Shown here: positions 45,065 through 53,410 of the stretch, in pieces | Position numbering within the stretch: the first letter of the stretch is position 1 | Layout of the letters: the number at the start of each line of letters is the position of its first letter | Source: Corallococcus coralloides DSM 2259 | GTDB lineage: Bacteria > Myxococcota > Myxococcia > Myxococcales > Myxococcaceae | NCBI RefSeq assembly: GCF_000255295.1 | Contig: NC_017030.1 | Coordinates: 9,088,328-9,152,327, forward strand | Length of the DNA: 64,000 bases | Direction: 5' to 3' | Program-made: the position numbers and the translations under genes | The notes under the pieces: model-generated | Told to the model about the DNA's origin: nothing | What the model saw: only the letters and a program-made list of their open reading frames with translations | The model's database searches: none

Positions 45065-46791
45065 AGAAGCTGGAAGTCCTCCTGGGGGCGGCGCTGCTGA
45101 TGGCGGCGCCGGAGGCATTCGCGGACACCGTGCGGCGCGCGCTCGTCATCGCCCACAACGGCAGTGATGACCCGGCGCTCGCGCCGCTGCGCTACGCGGA
45201 CGACGACGGCGTGCTGTGGGCGGAGACGCTCAAGCGGCTGGGCGTGGAGACCACGCTGCTCGTGGATCCGGACGAGCCCACGCGCAAGGGCGGCAGCCTG
45301 GTGCTGAAGTCCGCGCAGGCGCCCACGCGCGCCGCGGTGGAGCAGGCCGTGAAGCGGCTGCAGGCGGCGACGCTCGCGGACCACGCGGCGGGACGCCAGA
45401 CGGACGTGCTCATCGTCTACGTGGGCCACGGCAACACGGACGACGCGGGCCGCGCCTACTTCACGCTCGCCGACGCGCGCCTGGACCGCGGCAGCCTCTA
45501 CTCGGAGCTCGTGGATCCGCTGGGCGCGGACTACGTGCACGTCATCGCGGATGCGTGCCGTGCCTCCGGCGTGGTGGGCAGCCGCGGCGGGACGCCGGAC
45601 GCGGCGGTGCTGGCGGAGTTGCGCGGCGTGCTCGCGCGCGAACAGCTGGCGTCGCGCCCCCACGTGGGCGCCCTCTTCGCGGAGAGCGAGGACGGCGAGA
45701 CGCACGAGTGGTCCCGCATCCGCGCGGGCGTCTTCAGCCACGTGGCCCGCTCCGGCCTGCTGGGCGGCGCGGACATCAACGGCGATGGCCAGGTGGAGTA
45801 CAGCGAGCTGGCCGCGTTCGTGGCCGCCTCGCTGCACGGCGTGAAGGGCATGCCCGCGCGCCTGTCCGTCAACGCCTTCGCGCCCACGGCCGAGCCCCGC
45901 CGCCCGCTGGTGGGCCCCGCGCCCGAAGGCCCCCGGGTCACCTTCCCCGCCGGCTTCGAGTACGCGCGCCTCTCCGTGGAGGACGCGGCCGGCCAGCGGC
46001 TGGTGGACGTGCGGCGCTCGCCGCAGCAGTGGACGCAGATCCTGCTGCCGCTGCGCGACGTGTACTGGGTGCGCGCGCCGGACGCGGAGGCGCGCGTCAC
46101 GCTGGCGCAGCTGTCCTCCGGCACGCCAGAGCTGCGCCCGCGCGAGCTTCAGGAGAGAGGTCCCGCGGAGGAGGCGCTCCGCCGGGGCCTGTTCGCCGTT
46201 CCGCTGGACCGGTCGTTCTACGACGAGTACGTCGCCGCCGTGGGGCTGGTGCCGGTGGACTTCAGCCACTCCTTCCAGCCGTCCGTCAGCAGCGGAGCGC
46301 GCTCGCCGCTGGCCGTGGCGGGGCCGTCCCACTGGACGTCCCGGTTGGAGCTGGGCCTGGGCGCGGGGCGCTCGCCGCTGGGGCTGGCGAAGTTCGCCGC
46401 CGGGCCCAGCCTGTCGTGGCGCACGCCGTCCTCCATGGACCTGCTCTACTACGGCGTGCGCGGGGCGTACGGCGTGACGCCGCTCGCGGCCCGGGACGGC
46501 ATCCGGCTGCACCGCTTCACGGTGGAGGGGCTGGTGGGACTGGACCGTCCCGCGAACACGCCGCTGTTCGCGGAGGTGGGGCTGGGCTGGGGAATCCTGG
46601 GCCTCACGGCGCCGGGCTTCCTCCAGGCGGACACCTCGGTGCTCACCGGCCACGTGGCCGCGGGCGTGACGGGGCGGTTCGCGGGCATGCCCGTGCGGCT
46701 GTCGGCCCAGGTGGGGCTGGATCGCGTCACCGCCAACGGCCAGACCGGAATGGACAGGCAGTACGGCCTGGAGATTTCCCTCAGGCGCTAG
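45061..46791 (+). CDS. Exported caspase-like (peptidase C14) protein with EF-hand
   Basis: 576 aa. Signal peptide MKKLEVLLGAALLMAAPEAFA. The caspase-fold domain has the catalytic His123 (YVGHGN) and Cys166 (ADACRAS). An EF-hand loop follows, DINGDGQVEYSE (238-249), complete at its Ca2+ ligands. The C-terminal half (~300-576) is beta-rich with barrel-like strands (WTSRLELGLGAGRSPLGL, GLEISLRR end), suggesting outer-membrane association. Caspase-like proteases in bacteria are usually cytosolic; this one is exported and co-translated with a sigma/anti-sigma pair. Confidence 0.88.
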   Translation: MKKLEVLLGAALLMAAPEAFADTVRRALVIAHNGSDDPALAPLRYADDDGVLWAETLKRLGVETTLLVDPDEPTRKGGSLVLKSAQAPTRAAVEQAVKRLQAATLADHAAGRQTDVLIVYVGHGNTDDAGRAYFTLADARLDRGSLYSELVDPLGADYVHVIADACRASGVVGSRGGTPDAAVLAELRGVLAREQLASRPHVGALFAESEDGETHEWSRIRAGVFSHVARSGLLGGADINGDGQVEYSELAAFVAASLHGVKGMPARLSVNAFAPTAEPRRPLVGPAPEGPRVTFPAGFEYARLSVEDAAGQRLVDVRRSPQQWTQILLPLRDVYWVRAPDAEARVTLAQLSSGTPELRPRELQERGPAEEALRRGLFAVPLDRSFYDEYVAAVGLVPVDFSHSFQPSVSSGARSPLAVAGPSHWTSRLELGLGAGRSPLGLAKFAAGPSLSWRTPSSMDLLYYGVRGAYGVTPLAARDGIRLHRFTVEGLVGLDRPANTPLFAEVGLGWGILGLTAPGFLQADTSVLTGHVAAGVTGRFAGMPVRLSAQVGLDRVTANGQTGMDRQYGLEISLRR

Positions 46792-46883
46792 CGGACGCGG
46801 GCCGTCGGGCCCGGCCGTGTCCGTGCGTGGGTGCGCCGCCGTCCGCGCCCACCGCGCCAACCTCGAGCCCTGACGGTCCTTCC

Positions 46884-48221
46884 GTGTCCCGTTCATCCCT
46901 CGTGTACACCGCGCTGTCGGGCGCCGTCGTGGCCACCGTCCTGCTGACCGGCTGCGACCCCATCTGCACGAATGGGGTCTCCAAGCCCGGGCAGGGCCAG
47001 GTGACCCGGAACGCCGCCGGCACCTGCGTGCAGCTCGTGGTGACCCGCCCCGACGCCGGGGAGGACGGCGGCGCGGATGGCGGTGACGGGGGCGACGGGG
47101 GCGAGCTGCCCGACGCGGGCGACGGGGGTGGCGAGCCGGTCCCGGACGGAGGCGCGTGCGGCGCCGGGCCGGGCTGGACGACGCGGGTGCTGGACGAGGA
47201 GAGCGACAACATCTCCGGCAGCTTCGTCTTCGACGCGCAGGGCGTGGGCCACTACGCCTATTCGAAGAAGGAGCTCCTCTACGTCGGCACCACCCGGCCG
47301 GGCGACGTGCCGGTGCAGGTGCAGGGCGTGACGCGCCCCTTTGAAATGTCCATGGCGGTGGCCGCGGATGGCACGCGGCACCTGATGTTCGAGCAGGGCA
47401 CCGCGGTGGGCTACGCGCACGACACGGGCGGGGTCTGGCAGGCGCAGCTGCTGGTCACGGGGTGGTCCTCGGCGCTCGCGCTCGATGCGCGGGGCGAGCC
47501 GCACCTGCTCATCGGCCTGCTCCCTCCCCAGGTGGGCTACGTGCTCGGAACCCGCGACGCCCAGGGGAACTGGACCATGACGCCGCTGGCGGGCGTCGGG
47601 CCCCGGGGTGACCGCGAGCGGATGGTGGTGGATGCCGCAGGGCACATCCACATCGCGCTGGTGCGCTCGAACAGCCTGGACAATCAGGTCGTGTACGTGA
47701 GCAACGCGTCGGGGACCTGGACCGAGGAGCCGCTGGACTTCTGGCTCCTCATGAGCTCGCCGCGCTACCGGGTCACGCTCGAGGTGGACGCGACGGGGCG
47801 GCCCTCCCTGGTGGGCTCCAACAGCCAGGGAGCATGGCTGTGGACGAAGGAGGCCAGCGGCTGGAAGTCGTACGGGCTGGGGGCCTACATGAGCCGGGGC
47901 CCCGCGCTGGTACGCAACGCCGGCTCCGCGAATGTCCGTCACGTGCTGCTGGATGACGCGGACGTGAACGCGTTCGAGAACGGGAGCACCAGCCAGGTGG
48001 TCGTGCGGAGGATCCAAGGCACGTCCGCCTCCAGCGCGACACCGCCGCTCGTCCTGGAGACGCGGGACGGGGGCAACGCGTTCCCCGGTCCCTCCGCGCT
48101 CCACGTGGATGACCAGGGCCGGTTTCAGGCGGGCTTCTTCTACGTGCACTACGAGAAGGACCTGGACGGAGTCGCGCGGCCCACGACGCGCGGCCTGCGC
48201 TACGCGCAGTACTGCCCGTGA
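46884..48221 (+). CDS. Lipoprotein with beta-propeller-like domain, 445 aa
   Basis: Lipobox LLTGCDP, two conserved Cys near the N-terminus, a DGGADGGDGG linker, then repeats of beta segments (GSFVFDAQGVGHYAYS, MSMAVAADGTRHLMFE, ALALDARGEPHLLIG, MVVDAAGHIHIALV) typical of a six- to seven-blade propeller. Function unknown. GTG 46884 is proposed. It follows the caspase operon by 92 nt and may be part of the same regulon. Confidence 0.75.
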   Translation: MSRSSLVYTALSGAVVATVLLTGCDPICTNGVSKPGQGQVTRNAAGTCVQLVVTRPDAGEDGGADGGDGGDGGELPDAGDGGGEPVPDGGACGAGPGWTTRVLDEESDNISGSFVFDAQGVGHYAYSKKELLYVGTTRPGDVPVQVQGVTRPFEMSMAVAADGTRHLMFEQGTAVGYAHDTGGVWQAQLLVTGWSSALALDARGEPHLLIGLLPPQVGYVLGTRDAQGNWTMTPLAGVGPRGDRERMVVDAAGHIHIALVRSNSLDNQVVYVSNASGTWTEEPLDFWLLMSSPRYRVTLEVDATGRPSLVGSNSQGAWLWTKEASGWKSYGLGAYMSRGPALVRNAGSANVRHVLLDDADVNAFENGSTSQVVVRRIQGTSASSATPPLVLETRDGGNAFPGPSALHVDDQGRFQAGFFYVHYEKDLDGVARPTTRGLRYAQYCP

Positions 48222-48282
48222 GCCCCGCGCGGGAAGCGCGCGGTTGCGGGGCACGGAAGCGGGCGCCTACAGTCGCCGCGCC

Positions 48283-49983
48283 TTGAGCGAGCCCGCCCCC
48301 TCCCTGAGTCCGCCGCCCTCTTCGTCCACGTCCCACCGGGCCCTCGTCGTGGCGCGAGCGCTGGCGGTGCTCGGCGGGCTGGGCTGGTTCCTGTGGCTGG
48401 GCGGCGGGCCGGTGCTGCCGCCCACGCGCATCGACTGGATGATGCGCGAGGACTGGGCCGCGCACATCTTCGGCTGGCTCTTCTTCCGCAACGCGGACTG
48501 GACGCTGCCCCTGGGCGCGGCGCCCAACCACTTCCATCCGTATGGCTCGTCGGTGGCGCTCACGGACGGAAACCCGTGGGCGGCGCTGCTCTTCAAGCCC
48601 CTGTCGCCGCTCTTGCCCGTGGACTTCCAGTACACCGGGCCGTGGCTGGCCCTGTGCTACGCGCTGATGGGGTACTTCGGCGCGAAGCTGGTGGAGACGG
48701 TGTCCCCGCGCCCGGTGCCCATGGCGCTGGGTGGCACGCTGCTGGCGCTGTCGCCGGTGATGGCGGCGCGCTTCGGCCACCCCACGCTGTGCGCGCACTG
48801 GCTGCTGCTGGCCCTGCTGTGGCTCAACCTGCGGGACATCCCGGACGCGCGCACCGCGACGCGGAGCCTGGGCCTCGCGGCCCTCTTCAACGCCATCGCG
48901 GCAGGCACCCATCCGTACTGGGTGGCCATGTTGATGCCGCTGACGCTGACGCTCGGGGTGCGGCTCGCCTGGAGCCGGAAACTCGGCCCCGCGCGCGTCG
49001 CGGCGCTGTGCGGGGGCATCGCGGCGCTGGACGTGGGGCTGTTCGCCCTCTTCGGCTACTTCGGCGGCAGCGGACTGGGCGCGGAGGGCTTCGGGGACTT
49101 CTCCGCGGACCTGGCCACGCTGGTGAACCCCATGGGTTGGGGGCGCGTGCTGCCGGACCTGCCCGCCGCGCCCCGGCAGGGCGAGGGCTTCGGCTACCTG
49201 GGCGCGGGGGCGCTGCTGCTCGGCGTCGTGGCGTGCGTGAGCCTGTTCGCGCGCATGCGGGAGGCGCGCACGCTGGACTGGCGCCGGGTGCTGCCCGCGG
49301 CGGTGGTGGTGGTGCTCATGGCCGTCTACGCGCTGTCGTCCCGCGTGACGTGGCTGGGCCAGCCGGTGGCGGACCTGGGCGCGCTGTACGCGCCGCTGGT
49401 GAAGGCGACGAACGCGTTCCGCGCGTCCGGCCGCTTCGTCTGGCCGCTGCACTACCTGCTCGTCGTCGGCGCGGTGCTGCTGGTGGCGCGCCTGTGGCGC
49501 GGCGTGCCCGCGGTGACGGTGGCCGCGCTGACGGTGGCGCTGGCGCTCCAGGCGTACGACGTGCGCGAGGAGAAGAGCGCCCTCTTCAAGCCCGTGCGCT
49601 TCCACCGCCTGAAGTCCGCGGAGTGGGACGCGCTGAAGGGCTCCTATCAACACCTGGCCCTCTTCCCGCCGCAGGTGCAGTGGGTGTGCCGCTACGACGA
49701 GCCGCTGGTGAACGCGCTGGCGTATCAGGCGTACCGGCTGAAGCTGACGTTCAACAGCGGCTACGCGTCGCGCACGCCGGAGGCGCTGGCCGCGGAGTGC
49801 CGCGCGCCCCTGCCCGCGGGCGGCCTGGACGCGAGCACCGCGTACGTGGTGCTGCCGCCGCACGTGCGCCCCTTCCTCGACGCGGGCGCGCTCTGCGGAC
49901 TCGTGGAGGACCTGCCCGTGTGCGTGGTGGCGAGCAACACGGATGCGTTCGCGCAGGGGCTCGCGCGTCAGCCCCGCCGCTGA
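48283..49983 (+). CDS. Polytopic membrane protein (DUF6311/GT-C-like)
   Basis: 566 aa if started at TTG 48283 (GTG 48349 is an alternative). Many hydrophobic helices (about 11) and a large outer domain at the C-terminus (~430-566) with Cys pairs. The DWAAHIFGWLFFRNADWTLP and NHFHPYGSSVALTDGNPW region after helix 1 is the usual acidic loop of GT-C-fold glycosyltransferases, and the whole resembles DUF6311. A role in surface glycan assembly is plausible. Confidence 0.75.
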   Translation: MSEPAPSLSPPPSSSTSHRALVVARALAVLGGLGWFLWLGGGPVLPPTRIDWMMREDWAAHIFGWLFFRNADWTLPLGAAPNHFHPYGSSVALTDGNPWAALLFKPLSPLLPVDFQYTGPWLALCYALMGYFGAKLVETVSPRPVPMALGGTLLALSPVMAARFGHPTLCAHWLLLALLWLNLRDIPDARTATRSLGLAALFNAIAAGTHPYWVAMLMPLTLTLGVRLAWSRKLGPARVAALCGGIAALDVGLFALFGYFGGSGLGAEGFGDFSADLATLVNPMGWGRVLPDLPAAPRQGEGFGYLGAGALLLGVVACVSLFARMREARTLDWRRVLPAAVVVVLMAVYALSSRVTWLGQPVADLGALYAPLVKATNAFRASGRFVWPLHYLLVVGAVLLVARLWRGVPAVTVAALTVALALQAYDVREEKSALFKPVRFHRLKSAEWDALKGSYQHLALFPPQVQWVCRYDEPLVNALAYQAYRLKLTFNSGYASRTPEALAAECRAPLPAGGLDASTAYVVLPPHVRPFLDAGALCGLVEDLPVCVVASNTDAFAQGLARQPRR

Positions 49984-49995
49984 CGCGAGGCGGCA

Positions 49996-50011
49996 CTGAA
50001 AATCCTTTCAG
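49996..50011. promoter_or_regulatory. CTGAAA/TTTCAG dyad upstream of VOC gene
   Basis: Six-bp inverted repeat around ATCC, in an otherwise GC-rich gap just after a gene end. It may be a small terminator or an operator for the downstream gene. Confidence 0.35.
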
Positions 50012-50083
50012 TCCACCTCCGCTCCGCTGTTACCTTGCAGGTAGCCCCGGTCTCCCACCGGGCGCACTGCGAGGGGAGCGACG

Positions 50084-50860
50084 ATGCCTGCGATGACGAA
50101 GCACGCTGCGGGGACGGTGTCCTGGGTGGACCTGATGGCCTGGGACCTGGCGAAGGCCCAGGACTTCTACGGGGCGCTGTTCGGCTGGACGTTCGAGGCC
50201 GGCTCGAAGGAGAACGGCTACTACACGATGGCCCACAAGGCGGGCCACCCGGTGGCCGCGCTGATGCCACGTCCCGGCGACGCGCCGTTCCCTCCCATCT
50301 GGAACACCTACTTCGCCGTGGAGAGCGTGGACCGCTCCGTCGCCCGCCTGAAGGAGCTGGGCGGCAAGGTGATGCTGGAGCCCATGGACGTCATGGACGC
50401 GGGACGCATGGCCTTCGGTGCGGACAACACCGGCGCGCCCTTCGGCTTCTGGCAGCCCAACCAGTTCCCCGGCTCGGGGCTGATGAACGAGCCCGGCGCC
50501 GCGGCCTGGTTCGAGGCCAAGACGCACGACGGCGCGAAGGCCGTCGCCTTCTACAAGGACCTCTTCGGCATGACGGCGGACAAGATGCCGGACGACCGGA
50601 TGCAGTACTGGGTCCTGAAGAAGGACGGCGGTGAGGCGGCCGGCGTGATGCAGCTCGACGACAAGACGTCCGCCGAGGTGCCGGCCCACTGGATGATCAC
50701 CTTCGCCGTGTCCAACACCGACGAGGCCGCGGCCACCGTCACCGCCAAGGGCGGCAAGGTGCTCATGCAGCCGTTCGATTCACCCTACGGCCGCATCGCC
50801 ATCGTGGCCGACCCCGGCGGCGCGGCCTTCGGCGTCATCACCCTGGCCCGGCCGGCGTAA
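50084..50860 (+). CDS. Two-module VOC (glyoxalase/dioxygenase-fold) protein
   Basis: 258 aa with two VOC domains (about residues 10-120 and 135-256). Each opens with a [15 protein letters not shown]- or [15 protein letters not shown]-type strand-helix and closes with an [10 protein letters not shown]-type strand. The metal-binding His/Glu pattern of glyoxalase I is not obvious, so it may bind or resist a small molecule. GAGGGGAG precedes the ATG. Its 3' end overlaps larC by 23 nt in convergent orientation. Confidence 0.82.
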   Translation: MPAMTKHAAGTVSWVDLMAWDLAKAQDFYGALFGWTFEAGSKENGYYTMAHKAGHPVAALMPRPGDAPFPPIWNTYFAVESVDRSVARLKELGGKVMLEPMDVMDAGRMAFGADNTGAPFGFWQPNQFPGSGLMNEPGAAAWFEAKTHDGAKAVAFYKDLFGMTADKMPDDRMQYWVLKKDGGEAAGVMQLDDKTSAEVPAHWMITFAVSNTDEAAATVTAKGGKVLMQPFDSPYGRIAIVADPGGAAFGVITLARPA

Positions 50861-52016
50861 GCGCCGCCATCGCGGCGGCCATCACCTGCTTCACCGGCAC
50901 GCCGGCCGCACGGGCCAGCCGGACGCAGTCGTCGAACTCCGGGTGCGCGTTGAGCACCCGGCCGTCCCGCAGGCCGCGCTTCACGCGGACCCTGCCCCAG
51001 GGCGTGTCCACCTCCACGAAGTCGCGCTCCAGCGCGTGGCGCTCCACCCGGTGGTAGCGCACGCCCAGCGACGTGGACTCACGCAAGAGCGCGTCCACCA
51101 CCGCCTCGCGCAGGCCGCCCTCCACCAGCGCGCCCAACAGGTGCGCCGGCCGGCCCTTCTTCATCACCACCGGGGACACCCACGCGTCCTTCGCGCCCAC
51201 CTCCAGCAGCCGCTCCACCAGGTGCGCCAGGAGCTGCGGCGTGGCGTCATCCAGGTTCGCCTCCACCACCCACAGCCCTTCAGTGGCCTGCGTCTCCACG
51301 CGGCCCAGCGACGCGCGCAGCACGTTGGGCCGGTCGCGGAAGTCCTTCGTCCCCACGCCGTAGCCCACCTTCTCCACGATGAAGTCCGGCGGGTGGCCAA
51401 TCTTCGTCAGCACCTTGAGCAGCGCGGCGCCCGTGGGCGTCGTCAATTCGCCCACGCCCTCGAAGCGCACGGGCACGTCGCGCAGGAGCTCCAGCGTCGC
51501 GGGCACGGGGATGGGCATCTGGCCGTGCGCCACGCGGATGGTGCCGCTGCCCAGCGGCGGCGGCGCGGCGTGCACCTCCGGGTCGCCCAGGAGCTCCAGC
51601 ACCACGGCGGCGCCGCAGATGTCCACGATGGAGTCCACCGCGCCCACCTCATGGAAGTGGATGGCGTCGATGGACACGCCGTGCACCTTCGCCTCGGCCT
51701 CGCCGATGGCGCGGAACACCGCCAGGGCCCGCGCCTTCGCGCGCTCCGGCAGCGTGGGCGCGGCTTCAATCAGCTGGCGGATGTCCGCGTAGGCGCGGTG
51801 CGGGTGCGCCTCCTTCGCGTCCAGCACCACGTCCAGGTGCGTGCCGCTGATGGCGTGGCGCACCGCGCGCGACACCGCCAGCTTCCAGCCCGGCACGTTG
51901 AGGCCGGACAGCGCCTGCGCAAGCGCGTCCGGTGAAACGCCCAGGTCGATGCCCGCCGCCAGGAACATGTCCCCGGCGATGCCACCCACGGGCTCCAGGT
52001 AGAGGATGCGCCGCAT
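50838..52016 (-). CDS. larC: Nickel-pincer cofactor biosynthesis protein LarC
   Basis: 392 aa, full length as one frame (some bacteria split it by a frameshift). Motifs: [36 protein letters not shown] (His/Glu metal region), TPTGAALLK, and [15 protein letters not shown]. LarC inserts nickel into the pincer nucleotide of lactate-racemase-type enzymes. LarB lies directly upstream, while LarE and LarA are not in the window. Confidence 0.9.
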   Translation of the reverse strand: MRRILYLEPVGGIAGDMFLAAGIDLGVSPDALAQALSGLNVPGWKLAVSRAVRHAISGTHLDVVLDAKEAHPHRAYADIRQLIEAAPTLPERAKARALAVFRAIGEAEAKVHGVSIDAIHFHEVGAVDSIVDICGAAVVLELLGDPEVHAAPPPLGSGTIRVAHGQMPIPVPATLELLRDVPVRFEGVGELTTPTGAALLKVLTKIGHPPDFIVEKVGYGVGTKDFRDRPNVLRASLGRVETQATEGLWVVEANLDDATPQLLAHLVERLLEVGAKDAWVSPVVMKKGRPAHLLGALVEGGLREAVVDALLRESTSLGVRYHRVERHALERDFVEVDTPWGRVRVKRGLRDGRVLNAHPEFDDCVRLARAAGVPVKQVMAAAMAALTPAGPG

Positions 52017-52022
52017 GGCCTG

Positions 52023-52775
52023 TCAGCTCCGTCCCTTGGTGCGGGAGATGAGCGCCGCGTAGAAGCCGCCGCCAAACCCGTTGTCGATGTTCATCGTGGC
52101 CACGTTGGAGGCGCACGAGTTCACCATCGAGAGCAGCGCGGAGATGCCCCCGAGGTTCGCGCCGTAGCCCACCGACGTGGGCACCGCCACCACCGGGATG
52201 CCGACCAGGCCGCCCAGCGCGGACGCCAGCGCCCCCTCCATGCCCGCCACCGCCACGGCGACGTGGCACTCCTGAATCTCCTCACGCCGGCGCAGCAGCC
52301 GGTGGATGCCCGCCACGCCCACGTCGTAGACGCGCCGCACGTCCGCGCCCATGGCCTGCGCGGTGAGCGCCGCCTCCTCCGCCACGGGGATGTCGCTGGT
52401 GCCGCCCGTGACAATCGCGACGCGGCCCGCCTTCACCTTGCGCTGGGCCAGGTGGAAGATGCGCGCCACCGGGTGGTACTCGCCCTTGGGGAAGCGCGCC
52501 ACCAGGGCTTCGGCCTTGTCCGGCTGCAGCCGCGTCACCAGCACCGTCTGCTTGCGCTCCACCAGCGCGCCGACGATGCCCAAGAGCTGCTCCACCGTCT
52601 TGGGCTCGCCCAGCACCACCTCCGGGAAGCCGAACCGCAGGTTGCGGTGCGTGTCCACCGTCGCGTAGCCCAGCTCCGCGTACGGCAGGTCCTTCAGCTT
52701 GCCCACCGCGTCGTCCAGGCTGACCTTGCCCGTCTTCACCTGGCCCAGCAGGGCCCTGAGCGCCTTCTCGTCCAT
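52023..52775 (-). CDS. larB: Pyridinium-3,5-biscarboxylic acid mononucleotide synthase LarB
   Basis: 250 aa. N-terminal helix (ALRALLGQVKTGKVSLDDAV) then a PurE-like carboxylase fold: VAIVTGGTSDIPVAEEAALTA, VAVAGMEGALASALGGLVGIPVVAVPTSVGYGANLGG. It carboxylates nicotinic acid adenine dinucleotide at the first step of the nickel-pincer pathway. 6 nt before larC. Its start lies 44 nt after the CheC-type gene, on the same strand, so lar and chemosensory genes may share a transcript. Confidence 0.92.
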   Translation of the reverse strand: MDEKALRALLGQVKTGKVSLDDAVGKLKDLPYAELGYATVDTHRNLRFGFPEVVLGEPKTVEQLLGIVGALVERKQTVLVTRLQPDKAEALVARFPKGEYHPVARIFHLAQRKVKAGRVAIVTGGTSDIPVAEEAALTAQAMGADVRRVYDVGVAGIHRLLRRREEIQECHVAVAVAGMEGALASALGGLVGIPVVAVPTSVGYGANLGGISALLSMVNSCASNVATMNIDNGFGGGFYAALISRTKGRS

Positions 52776-52819
52776 GGGCGAGCGGTCTACCCCAGCCGCC
52801 CCCGCGCCTCCAGGCGGAC

Positions 52820-53410
52820 CTAGAGGCCCAGCCGGGACAGCAGCGCCTGGGCGCTCCCGCGCTCCAGCACCAGCAGCATCTGTCCGCCCAGCGGCGTGGG
52901 CCCGGGCGCCGAGAAGCGCGCCGCCAGCACCACGCCCGGCCCCGGCTCCACGTCGCCCAGCACGCCTGCCAGCACCGGGCGCACGGGCCCGCGCTGGAGC
53001 TGGGGCACGGAGGGCAACAGCCGCCAGCCCGTCAGCCGCCCGATGGCGGACAGGCATGCGCTGGCCAGGATGTTCGCGGCCTCGGCCAGGGCGCTCTCGC
53101 GCTCCTCGGGGGAAGCCGGGTGGCCGCGCAGCAGCGCGGACTCCAGCGCCTCCGCGTCCACGGACGGCATCGCCAGCACCAGCGCGCCGCGCAGCTCTCC
53201 CGTCATGCCCAGGCGCACGGCGACGGCGGGGGCTTCATCCGCGAAGAGCGCGGGCCCCTGGGTGGCGTCCGTGACGCGCACCTCGGGGACGGACAGGTCC
53301 ACGCGGCCACCCACCAGCCGGGCCAGGGCGTTGGCGCCGTGTCCACAGCCGATGTTGGCCACCTCGCGCAGGGCGTCGAGCTGCGCGTCACTGGGCAGGG
53401 GGGGGCTCAC
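52820..53410 (-). CDS. difG: CheC-type phosphatase (DifG-like)
   Basis: 196 aa. Both CheC phosphatase motifs are visible: REVANIGCGHGANALARLVG...VP and AEAANILASACLSAIGRLTG...VP (E-x2-N ... P). CheC-type enzymes remove phosphate from CheY. GTG start overlaps the cheA-type stop (GTGA). Position and lack of CheR/CheB in the cluster match DifG of Myxococcus, by my reading. Confidence 0.85.
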   Translation of the reverse strand: MSPPLPSDAQLDALREVANIGCGHGANALARLVGGRVDLSVPEVRVTDATQGPALFADEAPAVAVRLGMTGELRGALVLAMPSVDAEALESALLRGHPASPEERESALAEAANILASACLSAIGRLTGWRLLPSVPQLQRGPVRPVLAGVLGDVEPGPGVVLAARFSAPGPTPLGGQMLLVLERGSAQALLSRLGL

